Positions 43,935 through 52,528 of a stretch of DNA of 64,000 nucleotides are shown here, piece after piece. This DNA comes from Zhongshania marina (GTDB lineage Bacteria > Pseudomonadota > Gammaproteobacteria > Pseudomonadales > Spongiibacteraceae), in assembly GCF_002915595.1 (NCBI RefSeq), contig NZ_PQGG01000036.1, forward strand, positions 1 through 64,000, in the 5' to 3' direction. Within the stretch, counting starts at the first letter, position 1. Every line of letters begins with the position of its first letter. The translations under genes were made by a program, and so were the position numbers. Below the pieces are notes generated by a model. The model was not told the origin of the DNA. It saw only the letters and a program-made list of their open reading frames with translations, and did no database searches.

Positions 43935-43977
43935 CCACTATTCGTCGGCGAAGCTAAATAAGTACGACGAATAGTGG
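43935..43977. repeat. 13-bp inverted repeat carrying the operator half-sites
   Basis: CCACTATTCGTCG (43935-43947) and CGACGAATAGTGG (43965-43977) are exact reverse complements separated by 17 nt, just after the acyl-CoA dehydrogenase stop. The inner ends TTCGTCG/CGACGAA equal the half-sites of the 18-bp palindrome but with wider spacing. It may be a terminator hairpin or a derived operator. Confidence 0.6.
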
Positions 43978-44089
43978 CCACAAACTCCCCGCCTTATTTT
44001 TATCTATTCCAGCACCAAGCTTAGTCCTATTTTAAGTGCCAGTAATTTGTGCGGCTCGCGACGCCATCGACAAAATGCATAGCCACAAC

Positions 44090-44113
44090 AAAAAACGCCA
44101 CCCGAAGGTGGCG
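44090..44113 (-). terminator. rho-independent terminator
   Basis: On the minus strand CGCCACC-TTCG-GGTGGCG (44113-44096) is followed by six T. It ends the lipoprotein gene at 44139. Confidence 0.92.
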
Positions 44114-44138
44114 TCGTTAATCTCGCAGTAAATTCGCC

Positions 44139-47100
44139 TTAGAGGAAACCACCTACAGGTAGCAAATCACCTAAAGGTAAGCACTGCCCGCCGATAAGCG
44201 GAATTTCATCAGGAGCACACAGGCCGCCGCTGCTTCCGCCGCTACTGCTGGTATTACAGGCGTCGGCGTTATCGTAGCTGCTGTCTACAACATCGTTAAT
44301 CCACTTGGTAACCAAGTCAAAGGCTGCGCCGTGAACAGTGCTCCGCGCAATGGGCGGCATACGCGACGCTAGCGTCGTCGCTTCGGGCCCTAAGCGGTAA
44401 GGCAAAATAGATTCCGCCGCGTTTCCTGGCACGATGTCATATTCACGACCGCCTCTACCTTCGGTGCCACTCGCGGTTGGGCCTTTGCATATACCAAAGG
44501 TATCGTTTACTGAGCGGAATACATCGAGGTAAAAACCAGTATTCTGTGCCAAACCACGCGGGTTGTGGCAGTGCGCACAGTTCACCTCTAAGTATGAACG
44601 AACACGCGCTTCAATATCTTGGTCACTGCCGGCGGTAAAGCCAGAGTCACCAGGAACATTGAAGATTGGGTTACGCTCTACCGCTTTCAAATACGAGGTA
44701 GCCTGATCAAGCTCAAGATTACTTGGGCAGTTTTTCATTAGGCCGTTTTGGCACCAGTAAACCAGCTGATTTTTGCCATTCACAGGATGCATATCCATGC
44801 CTGTTGGCAACGACGATTCACTCACGTAAGGACGGTTTAAATTACGTGCCTTCGGCCCTATCGGTGCTGCGCCAGTTTCTGCATCGTCATTGGCGTGACA
44901 GCTCTGGCACTGGTTTGCATTCGGGAGTGTGTAAGCATCGGTCGATCCAACATAATGCTCACCACTATTCACATCATGGTAATTCCAACTAGCACTTATA
45001 ACGGCACCCTGCTGCTTCAAGCGCGCCACTTTCTGACCGTTTTCTTCAAACCACTGGTATTCCAAACCTTCCCAATATAACTGGCCACCACTGGTTTGAC
45101 GTTTAATAATCAAACGCGTTTCCGCGGCGTACTCGCTTTGGCTGGGCTCGTCAGTAAAGGAAAAGGTCTTCGCTAAAATAGTGCCGACTGGGAACAAAAT
45201 TGCCGCATTGGCGCTGTCATTTCCATCGCGGTAAATAGCCTGTTCACCCTCAGGAATATAGGCCACACGATACTTGGTGGAATAGTCAGAAAAGAGCTTG
45301 GTATTTAGAACAAAGGGAACACCTTGTCCATTTGGCAAACTCGTTGGATCTTGCGGATCACTGAATAAATGATACTGATCCAAACGCGGACAATTTACAC
45401 GGTAGGCATCTGCATTGATCTCGCCTTCAGGCACATCGAGCCCACAAAGCTGATCAATAAGTGCCTGTGATGGCGCAGGGTCAATGTTTCCAGACGGAAC
45501 AAACTCCGGTATTACAATAGGCGGTAACGCTGCCATATTACTACCGTAGGCATCATCACAGAGGTGTGGAATTATATCGGTATCCACTGGGAAGTTAGGA
45601 AGACTAGTAAGAATGTCTAAGATGTCTTCTGGGCCTGACGGTGGCAGATATAACAATGCCTCTAGACCTTCAGTACCGTGGAAATTAGCGAAGGTAGCGC
45701 TATCGCTGTCAAAATTATTGCTAGTATCTATACAGGAATACCACCACAGCGGCTTTTTACGTTCACCAGCCTCATTAAATTTATAGGCATTGTAGCGGCA
45801 AGACGGGTTGGGGTACTGATTACCTGAAATAGGCTTGCCTTCCGCATCTGCAGGAACGGGATCACCCTTGCTGTCAGTTGGGTAAGGACAGTCAGCGCTG
45901 TATTCGTCTTCATAGCCATCCCATGCGATATGGGCACCACGATACTGCCCAGCCCCAACTAACATTTTTAGACCGATTAACATTGGGAATGCTGACGTGA
46001 CCTGTTCCCCGCCGGTATCGATAATAGCGGCAAAATCTGGCAGAGGCAGATCGTTACCATTATTTTTAAAGGTGTTATTCCAAATGTGCACACCTTCGCT
46101 ATATAAATCCATTCGACGATCACCAGGCACGCCAAATAGTTTATAACTCGTGTGCACAATACCGGCAGTACCGTTGTTTTCGAAGGTATTCTCAAATATA
46201 TCGATTTTGTCGTAACCCATAGTCAACATACCAGTACCGCGAGGTACGTTTGATACGATGCTACCGGGCTCGGCAAAGTTATAGGTGTTGTTATTCCGCG
46301 AAATATTGCCGTACATACGCGTGCGGCTACCATAGCGAGTTAAGCCGTCTAGGTCATAAACCAAGAAGCCGCCGGTATTACACTCCGACACATTGTCTAC
46401 GTACTCACCGCCGCGAACGTTTTCTATTTCAAAGCCGAATACATTATAAGCTGAACGACTCTTACGAATAATGGCGTTATCAGTCTGCCCCACATATATA
46501 CCAGCGTCGGACGCACCAACCGACTCAGCAAACTCAACCAAAATATTCTGTGAATTCACGGGGTAAATACCGTAGCGGCCAGACAGCTTACTTACGGTGT
46601 AATCCGGTGAGGTGGTGTCAGTCTCTAAGGGATTAGGATTATCAGGGTTGTGACGAGCAGGGTCGGTACACGCAACATTCAACTTGGTTTTATAGTTCGC
46701 TGCGGTAATTGTATCTTCGCCAGGTAAGTTGCGGCCGCTAGACCAAAATGCGCGAACGCGACGCAGTGTACCGTGATCCACCCCCTGCAATTTAAATGCA
46801 TCACCAGGCGAATCGAGAACCGTTAAATCTTCAACAGTGATTCCACGCACGGTGGTAGCCAAAAACCCTTCCTGTGAACCACTGTTCTTGAAAGAAAGTA
46901 CGGTTTTATCCATACCTTGGCCTTTTACCAAAATATCTTCGGTACCTGAGATCTGGATACCCGAGGTCAGCTCAAAATAGCCTTCGCCAAACTCAATAAC
47001 ATCCTTTGGCTTAACCTCGATCATCGCCAATAGCATCTCGTTAGACGCATTTGGGCCGGATTCAATAAAGAATGTTCTACCCTGGGCACCACCAGTATCG

Positions 47101-47498
47101 GGATTACCACCAGTGTCTGGATTACCGCCAGTATCGGGATTACCGCCAGTATCGGGATTACCTCCGGTATCGGGATTACCTCCGGTATCGGGATTACCAC
47201 CGGTATCGGGATTACCGCCAGTGTCTGGATTACCGCCAGTGTCTGGATTACCGCCAGTGTCTGGATTACCGCCAGTGTCTGGATTACCGCCGGTATCTGG
47301 GTTGCCACCGGTGTCTGGATTACCGCCGGTATCTGGGTTGCCGCCGGTGTCTGGATTACCACCTGTATCTGGGTTGCTTCCTGCGTCTGGCGTATTACTA
47401 GCTTTAGTAGAAATACTATTCGAGCCTCCGCAGCCGACCAGTACTAGCACTAAGGCTACTAGGATAACTCTCATTAAGTCTTTACTTAGCTTCTGCAT
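44139..47498 (-). CDS. lipoprotein: parallel beta-helix fused to diheme cytochrome c
   Basis: 1119 aa. Lipobox LVLVGC with Cys23 as the lipidation site, then 16 copies of NPDTGG (about residues 40-135) as a linker. A right-handed beta-helix region follows (about 140-500, many GI/NN/VENV rungs), then a C-terminal domain of the SO_2930/HNE_0200 type with haem motifs CQSCH (864-868) and CAHCH (974-978). In other bacteria the beta-helix and diheme proteins are, to my knowledge, separate neighbouring genes; here they are one chain. The start at 47498 is chosen to give a normal lipoprotein signal. The C-terminus ends with IPLIGGQCLPLGDLL, like the small receptor-associated proteins. It is probably anchored in the outer membrane with a periplasmic or surface electron-transfer role. 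Confidence 0.85.
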   Translation of the reverse strand: MQKLSKDLMRVILVALVLVLVGCGGSNSISTKASNTPDAGSNPDTGGNPDTGGNPDTGGNPDTGGNPDTGGNPDTGGNPDTGGNPDTGGNPDTGGNPDTGGNPDTGGNPDTGGNPDTGGNPDTGGNPDTGGNPDTGGAQGRTFFIESGPNASNEMLLAMIEVKPKDVIEFGEGYFELTSGIQISGTEDILVKGQGMDKTVLSFKNSGSQEGFLATTVRGITVEDLTVLDSPGDAFKLQGVDHGTLRRVRAFWSSGRNLPGEDTITAANYKTKLNVACTDPARHNPDNPNPLETDTTSPDYTVSKLSGRYGIYPVNSQNILVEFAESVGASDAGIYVGQTDNAIIRKSRSAYNVFGFEIENVRGGEYVDNVSECNTGGFLVYDLDGLTRYGSRTRMYGNISRNNNTYNFAEPGSIVSNVPRGTGMLTMGYDKIDIFENTFENNGTAGIVHTSYKLFGVPGDRRMDLYSEGVHIWNNTFKNNGNDLPLPDFAAIIDTGGEQVTSAFPMLIGLKMLVGAGQYRGAHIAWDGYEDEYSADCPYPTDSKGDPVPADAEGKPISGNQYPNPSCRYNAYKFNEAGERKKPLWWYSCIDTSNNFDSDSATFANFHGTEGLEALLYLPPSGPEDILDILTSLPNFPVDTDIIPHLCDDAYGSNMAALPPIVIPEFVPSGNIDPAPSQALIDQLCGLDVPEGEINADAYRVNCPRLDQYHLFSDPQDPTSLPNGQGVPFVLNTKLFSDYSTKYRVAYIPEGEQAIYRDGNDSANAAILFPVGTILAKTFSFTDEPSQSEYAAETRLIIKRQTSGGQLYWEGLEYQWFEENGQKVARLKQQGAVISASWNYHDVNSGEHYVGSTDAYTLPNANQCQSCHANDDAETGAAPIGPKARNLNRPYVSESSLPTGMDMHPVNGKNQLVYWCQNGLMKNCPSNLELDQATSYLKAVERNPIFNVPGDSGFTAGSDQDIEARVRSYLEVNCAHCHNPRGLAQNTGFYLDVFRSVNDTFGICKGPTASGTEGRGGREYDIVPGNAAESILPYRLGPEATTLASRMPPIARSTVHGAAFDLVTKWINDVVDSSYDNADACNTSSSGGSSGGLCAPDEIPLIGGQCLPLGDLLPVGGFL
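47090..47380 (-). repeat. 18-bp tandem repeat encoding (NPDTGG)16
   Basis: Sixteen 18-bp units lie inside the lipoprotein gene. Units come in synonymous variants (GTATC or GTGTC in the middle, seen on the plus strand) that occur in blocks, which indicates growth by slippage or unequal exchange. Copy number is likely to vary between strains. Confidence 0.93.
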
Positions 47499-47640
47499 TT
47501 CTTCAAGCCTATAATCAATTGCGAAGCAGAGCGGCTTATCGTTATTGTCCACCACTTCTACTCTGGTATTCCCCAAACTCCTATGCTAGCAAGTATAAAT
47601 TTGCGTACAATGGAAATTCGTGTCGACTACAGGTTAATTC

Positions 47641-48660
47641 GTGACAAAGCACGCACACTCAATAACAACAAGCCTGCCATGGGCACAAATGACCGCCCAA
47701 GTCATTGCAGAAGGCGCTAATGTAAATCGCGAGCACCTATTTAAAGAAGCTAAGCTAGAAGCTAATGCGTGGCAGTTGCTCACAAGGGTAAACCAAGACG
47801 ATTTGACCGCCCTATGGAAAGCGGCAGATGACTTGGGAGCACCACCAGATATCGGGCTCGGTGTATTAAAGCATTTCCACTTTCGCACCTTAGGCCCCCT
47901 CGCCTTTAAAATGATGGTCGCGCCTACCTTCCGGCAATCGATTCTAGAGGCACTCCACCAAATTTCGCTGGTTAGCGAGGTATGGCGATTTGCACTGACT
48001 GAGCAAAATGCGCTCGGGGTAATGAAATTTCGGCTTTCTAATCCCGATATGGAGATCACCCATCATTCCTACGACGCCTTTATCAGCGCCTGTACACGAA
48101 TGATGCAAGACTGCTTTCCCGTGGAAATCTACAAATTTTCGGAAATCTGGTTTGCCCACGCAGACTTCGGCCTTAGGGAAAAATACGAGCGACAATTAGG
48201 CTGCCACTGCAAATTTAATATGAACGAATATGCACTATGTGTAGACGCCAGACTGCTCGACATTCCATTGGCCTCTGCCGACACCGAGCTGTACGAGTCG
48301 CTGGACTATCGTCTCGACCACCAAACACGCAATCTGAAAAATTTAAGCGAGAATATCGAAAGAGCTATTCTCGCTCTTATCGATCAAGGTATCACCCCAT
48401 CTCGCAATACCGTAGCGGGTAAATTGGGTTTGGGCGAACGCACCCTACTACGCCGGCTAAAGGAAGAAGAATTAACTTATAAAGAAATACACGAACAGGT
48501 ATTTGAGAAACTCGCGCGGCAATGGCTGCAGCGCGGTGAATCGATGAATACGATTGCAGAGCGACTTGGCTACGCCGACGCGGCATCCTTCAGAAAAATG
48601 CTCAAACGCAGAACGGGATTGAGTATTCGTGAATTAAGAGGACTCGACGCCAGCGACTAA
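47641..48660 (+). CDS. AraC-family transcriptional regulator
   Basis: 339 aa. The N-terminal ligand-binding region (about residues 20-210) is of the Arabinose_bd/OruR type, and the C-terminal double helix-turn-helix is visible at about 255-330 (GKLGLGERTLLRRLKEEE, then MNTIAERLGYADAASFRKMLKRRTG). It begins with GTG at 47641 after ACAGG. It is divergent from the beta-helix/cytochrome lipoprotein and convergent with the long catabolic operon that ends at 48678. Regulators of this class usually activate a nearby catabolic operon in response to its substrate; which of the two neighbours it controls is not known. Confidence 0.92.
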   Translation: MTKHAHSITTSLPWAQMTAQVIAEGANVNREHLFKEAKLEANAWQLLTRVNQDDLTALWKAADDLGAPPDIGLGVLKHFHFRTLGPLAFKMMVAPTFRQSILEALHQISLVSEVWRFALTEQNALGVMKFRLSNPDMEITHHSYDAFISACTRMMQDCFPVEIYKFSEIWFAHADFGLREKYERQLGCHCKFNMNEYALCVDARLLDIPLASADTELYESLDYRLDHQTRNLKNLSENIERAILALIDQGITPSRNTVAGKLGLGERTLLRRLKEEELTYKEIHEQVFEKLARQWLQRGESMNTIAERLGYADAASFRKMLKRRTGLSIRELRGLDASD

Positions 48661-48677
48661 GATAAGAACATTATTCG

Positions 48678-49898
48678 CTATGACGCCGGCCCCGCCACAA
48701 TTCCAGAATCATAATAACGACCATATTCAGCCGAGCTTAGGCCCAGAACGTCGCACAATACCGACTCGGTATGAGCGCCCAAAACTGGCGCGGGTTTAGC
48801 GCCGTCACGCCCACTGCCGAAATTAAGTGGAATTGAGGGCGATAAAATAGTGCCTACCCCAGCCTGCTCAACCTTATTGAACATGGGATTTTTTTCAGAG
48901 CAAGAATCATCGGTTTTCACCATCTGACTTACCGACTGATAGCGCCCCCAACAGACGCCATTGGCATCGAAGGCTTTAGCAACGTCAGCAAAAGGTCGCG
49001 CCTTAATCCATGGGCCGACTAATGCCGCAATCCCTTCGCGAGCTTTAAAGCGCTCACCTTCCAAATCGAGGTTTACACCCAAGTTAGCCGCCAATTGCTT
49101 AATTTGCTCAGCGATATCACAGGCATTTACCAAGGACTGCCACTGCTTCTCAGAAAGACCAACAACCATCACCCGCTCATTATCGGCTGTAAGAAAATCG
49201 CGACCGAAAGCACCGAATAAGTCGTTGCCACAGCGCTCGCGCTCTACACCCAACTCTGCTTCGGCGATAAATCCAAGATGCCCCATCACCGCCAGCGCCA
49301 CATCTTCCAAAGGCAGTTTAACGTGCTGGCCTTCGCCCTTGCGGCTGCGATGACGCTCTGCCGCTAACAAACCCACCGCCGCCATTTGACCGGTAATCAG
49401 GTCCCAGGCCGGCAGCACGTGATTCACCACACCCTCGTAACCCTGTGGGCCAGTCAACATTGGCAGACCAATAGCAGGGTTTAAGGTGTAGTCAACGGCA
49501 GATCCGCCGTGGCGGTCGCCCTGTATGGTGAGCTGAATCAAATCTGCGCGACGCTTACTCAGCTCTTCGTAAGACAACCACCCCCGCGCAGGGAAATTGG
49601 TCAGCAACATACCGGCATCATCGCCATCGGCACTAATAAGCGCCTGTGCCAATTCACGACCCTCAGGCTTGGCAATATCAATCGCCACTGAGCGCTTGGA
49701 TTTATTTAAACCAGCCCAAAACAAACTTGTATTGTCTTTGGTTACCGGCCAGCGTCGATAATCCAAACCACCCTGAGGGCGGTCGATACGAATCACATCG
49801 GCTCCCATCTGCGCCAAGGTCATGCCGCCAAGTGGCGCGGCAACAAAAGCAGATAGCTCCACCACCCGCATACCACTGAGAATACCGCTGCTGATCAT
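48678..49898 (-). CDS. CaiB/BaiF-family (class III) CoA transferase
   Basis: 406 aa. N-terminal MRVVELSAFVAAPLGGMTLAQMGADVIRID (about residues 10-39) is the class III signature. The Asp expected as the catalytic carboxylate appears to be in the ALISADGDDAGMLLTNF region, somewhat altered. It transfers CoA between a carboxylic acid and a donor CoA ester. It is the last gene of the long operon and overlaps the acyl-CoA dehydrogenase stop/start by 4 nt. With the MaoC-like hydratase and CitE-like lyase upstream it resembles itaconate/mesaconate-type modules, but the other genes point to a larger acid. Confidence 0.88.
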   Translation of the reverse strand: MISSGILSGMRVVELSAFVAAPLGGMTLAQMGADVIRIDRPQGGLDYRRWPVTKDNTSLFWAGLNKSKRSVAIDIAKPEGRELAQALISADGDDAGMLLTNFPARGWLSYEELSKRRADLIQLTIQGDRHGGSAVDYTLNPAIGLPMLTGPQGYEGVVNHVLPAWDLITGQMAAVGLLAAERHRSRKGEGQHVKLPLEDVALAVMGHLGFIAEAELGVERERCGNDLFGAFGRDFLTADNERVMVVGLSEKQWQSLVNACDIAEQIKQLAANLGVNLDLEGERFKAREGIAALVGPWIKARPFADVAKAFDANGVCWGRYQSVSQMVKTDDSCSEKNPMFNKVEQAGVGTILSPSIPLNFGSGRDGAKPAPVLGAHTESVLCDVLGLSSAEYGRYYDSGIVAGPAS

Positions 49899-51592
49899 GC
49901 CGCCTGCTCCTTTAGCGCCGCCTCAAGCAAGCTGCGAGCGATAACTTTGAGAGCCAGGGTTTCTTCCGCACCTTCAAAAATCGATAAAACCCGCGCATCC
50001 ACAAAGTAGCGACTTACCGGCATTTCTTCGGCGTAACCCATACCACCGTGAATTTGTAGGGCTTCGCGGGTAACAAGTTCGGCAGAGCGACAAGCAAACA
50101 ATTTAACCAAGCTGGCTTCCATGCGACCGCCGCCCTGATCTAATAATTCAGCAATCGAATACGCCAAATGACGACTAGCAGAATAACGCGCTGCCATTTT
50201 GGCGAGTTTCGCCGAGGTTAGGGAGTAGTCAATAAGCGGTGAACCAAATACCTTGCGCTCTTCAGCGTAGCGCAAGCCCGCCAACAGCGCTGCCCGCATC
50301 ACCCCACTAGCACGGGCAGCGGTTTGCATACGCCCACCCATCATGCCCGCCATGGTGTAATAAAATCCTTTGCCCAAGCCGCCTTCTTCACCAATGACGT
50401 TGGCGTCGGGTACAAAATAATTTTCAAAGGACACATCAAAGGAATGCATGCCACGATAGCCAATGGTTGGAATCGCGCGGCCAATAATGCGCCCGCCACC
50501 CTCTTGAACGTGATCGAACTCATGGCCTTCAAAAGATGGCTTTTCAGCCAACAATAAACTCAAACCTTTATAACCTTTGCTCTTATCTGGATCGGTGCGG
50601 GTGACCACCATCATCACCCCAGCCTTACCGGCAAAGGTACACCAGGTTTTAGCGCCATTAAGTAACCAGCCACCCTCGCAGCGGGTACCTCGCATTGTTA
50701 AGCTCGCAACATCTGAACCGTAGTCGGGTTCAGTAATGGCGATACCACACAGCGGATTACCCTGCGCAATACGCGGCAACCAATCTTTCTTCTGAGCCTC
50801 TGTACCGCCAGCCAACAAAGCGCGAGACAATATTTCTGGCCGCGTAATTAAACTGCCAGCCGCCGCTAATGACGCTTCTGACAAGGCTTCTGTCACCACT
50901 ACCATCGTCATATTGTCGTCGCGATCATCCGGTGCGCTGCCGCCGTATTGCTCGGGAATCGACAAACCAAATACCCCCATCTCCCGCAGCGGTTGCAATA
51001 ACTCAGCTTCTGGAACGATAAGGTCGTGGCGATGAATTTCTTCCGCCAAAGGTGCCACCGCTTCGCTGGCAAAACGGCTGAACATATCCTGCACCATCGT
51101 CAGGTCTTCGTTCAGGCTAATGCGCGCTATCTGGCTAGGGTCACGGGACAAAAGCTGGGCGGTTTCCAATAGGAAACTGTCCGACAGCGCAACACGGCGC
51201 AGGGTGCGACTGCTGGCATCGGCATGAACCGCACTGAGCTTGTCGTCTGGCAAATTCAAATCTAGCAAAATGGATTCTAAGCGATCGCGAATTAAGGTCA
51301 GCGCTTCGGCAACAAATACCATCGCTAAACGCTGCTCTAGCTCACTGCTCTGCTCCCCCAATACGGCAACAGCGCGTTCCGCCGCCAACAACTCTGCATT
51401 AGCCCACGCCAGCTCAAAGCTAGATACTTGCTGCGCATCTAATTGGGCACTGCTTAATGTGCCATTTTCGGTGCAGCGCTGCGCCAACGCAGAAGTGGCA
51501 ACAGCCAAAACGCTGCGTAAACTTTGCAGCAGTGTCGCTGTGTTAGTTGCACTGGGTAAATCTGCCATCGAGTGTTTATTCATGCTATGCAA
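49895..51592 (-). CDS. acyl-CoA dehydrogenase with N-terminal extension
   Basis: 565 aa, about 180 residues longer than ordinary ACADs. The first ~155 residues form a helical extension (LRSVLAVATSALAQR, ELEQRLAMVFVAEALTLIRDR), then the ACAD core: GIAITEPDYGSDVASL (about 271-286), KTWCTFAGKAG and IHGGMGYAEEMPVSRYFVDARVLSIFEG at the C-terminus, with the Glu of IFEGAEE at the catalytic base position. It oxidises an acyl-CoA with electrons passed to ETF. The ribosome site is unclear; ATGs at 51592, 51583 and 51568 are all possible. Long ACADs of this shape are known from aromatic and alicyclic catabolic loci. Confidence 0.9.
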   Translation of the reverse strand: MHSMNKHSMADLPSATNTATLLQSLRSVLAVATSALAQRCTENGTLSSAQLDAQQVSSFELAWANAELLAAERAVAVLGEQSSELEQRLAMVFVAEALTLIRDRLESILLDLNLPDDKLSAVHADASSRTLRRVALSDSFLLETAQLLSRDPSQIARISLNEDLTMVQDMFSRFASEAVAPLAEEIHRHDLIVPEAELLQPLREMGVFGLSIPEQYGGSAPDDRDDNMTMVVVTEALSEASLAAAGSLITRPEILSRALLAGGTEAQKKDWLPRIAQGNPLCGIAITEPDYGSDVASLTMRGTRCEGGWLLNGAKTWCTFAGKAGVMMVVTRTDPDKSKGYKGLSLLLAEKPSFEGHEFDHVQEGGGRIIGRAIPTIGYRGMHSFDVSFENYFVPDANVIGEEGGLGKGFYYTMAGMMGGRMQTAARASGVMRAALLAGLRYAEERKVFGSPLIDYSLTSAKLAKMAARYSASRHLAYSIAELLDQGGGRMEASLVKLFACRSAELVTREALQIHGGMGYAEEMPVSRYFVDARVLSIFEGAEETLALKVIARSLLEAALKEQAA

Positions 51593-51646
51593 GCGCCTGT
51601 TTCACACAGGTCGCCTCCTTGACGTAATTTCTGTAAGCGTAATAAA

Positions 51647-52528
51647 TCAGCGGTTCGCAATGGCGTCTGCGCGCCGCAGCAATTCTTCGGCACGAGCGAC
51701 CACTGGAGGATCGACCATTTTGCCTTTGTAGGCAAAGGCCCCACGGCCTTCTTCGCTGGCGGTTTTAAATGCCGCTAACAAGCCCTGAGCGTGTTCAATA
51801 TCGTCTGCCGATGGCGAAAAGCCTTCATTCAGCATTACTGCCTGACTGGGATGAATACAAAAAGCACCCACAAAACCCATTTGGCTTGCCAGTTTCACGG
51901 TGCGCGCAAACGCCTCTGCATCGCTATAATCTGCAATAGATGCTGGAAAACCAAAGGGCAAAATCCCTGCACGGCGGCAGGCAAAGGTGACCATTTGATT
52001 AGGCGCAAATAAAGTTTCGGGGATAGGTGCCATACAGGCCGATGCCGAAAAATCCTCAGAACCCAAACTCATGCCTAATAAGCGACTAGAAGAAGCCGCG
52101 ATGTGATCTAAATTCGGTAGCGCACGCACGTCTTCAATCTGCGCAATAATTAAAGTATGGCCAATGGAAAGACCCAATTTTTTTTCTAAGGTGTCGAGTT
52201 TCGCAGACACCGCCTCAACAATCCCGGCGTCATTCACCTTGGGCAGTACAATGGCGGCAAGTTTGGGATGCACTACCGCTTCTAAATCTGCGTTGAGATT
52301 ATCGGCGTCGTTATTTACCCGAACCAATACACCAACATTATGCGCGGCAATCGTCTCGGCACCGGCGGCCACCATCGCTCTTGCTTCAGCTTTTTGGTCT
52401 AGTGGCACACTGTCTTCTAAATCTAATATACAAGCATCAGCGCCACGGGTATGAGCCTTGGCAACAAACTTCTCAACATGGGCGGGAAGAAACAGCATTG
52501 AGCGCCATACCGGCATTGCACGATTCAT
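51647..52528 (-). CDS. HpcH/HpaI aldolase-family (CitE-like) lyase
   Basis: 293 aa CitE-type protein. RSMLFLPAHVEKFVAKA at the N-terminus, the metal/substrate region DACILDLEDSVP (about residues 31-42), and a second acidic cluster in GSEDFSA (about 167-173) are typical of beta-lyases such as citramalyl-CoA, malyl-CoA and citryl-CoA lyases. These cleave a beta-hydroxyacyl-CoA to acetyl-CoA or propionyl-CoA plus an oxo acid. It overlaps the MaoC-like gene by 4 nt, so hydration and cleavage are probably consecutive steps. The exact substrate is unknown. Confidence 0.9.
   Translation of the reverse strand: MNRAMPVWRSMLFLPAHVEKFVAKAHTRGADACILDLEDSVPLDQKAEARAMVAAGAETIAAHNVGVLVRVNNDADNLNADLEAVVHPKLAAIVLPKVNDAGIVEAVSAKLDTLEKKLGLSIGHTLIIAQIEDVRALPNLDHIAASSSRLLGMSLGSEDFSASACMAPIPETLFAPNQMVTFACRRAGILPFGFPASIADYSDAEAFARTVKLASQMGFVGAFCIHPSQAVMLNEGFSPSADDIEHAQGLLAAFKTASEEGRGAFAYKGKMVDPPVVARAEELLRRADAIANR

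Noticed and set aside
47021-47514. Overlapping repetitive open frames opposite and within the NPDTGG tract, and a possible CRISPR array
   Set aside because: The 18-bp units are contiguous with no spacers and lie in frame in the lipoprotein gene; the other frames are open only because of the repeat.
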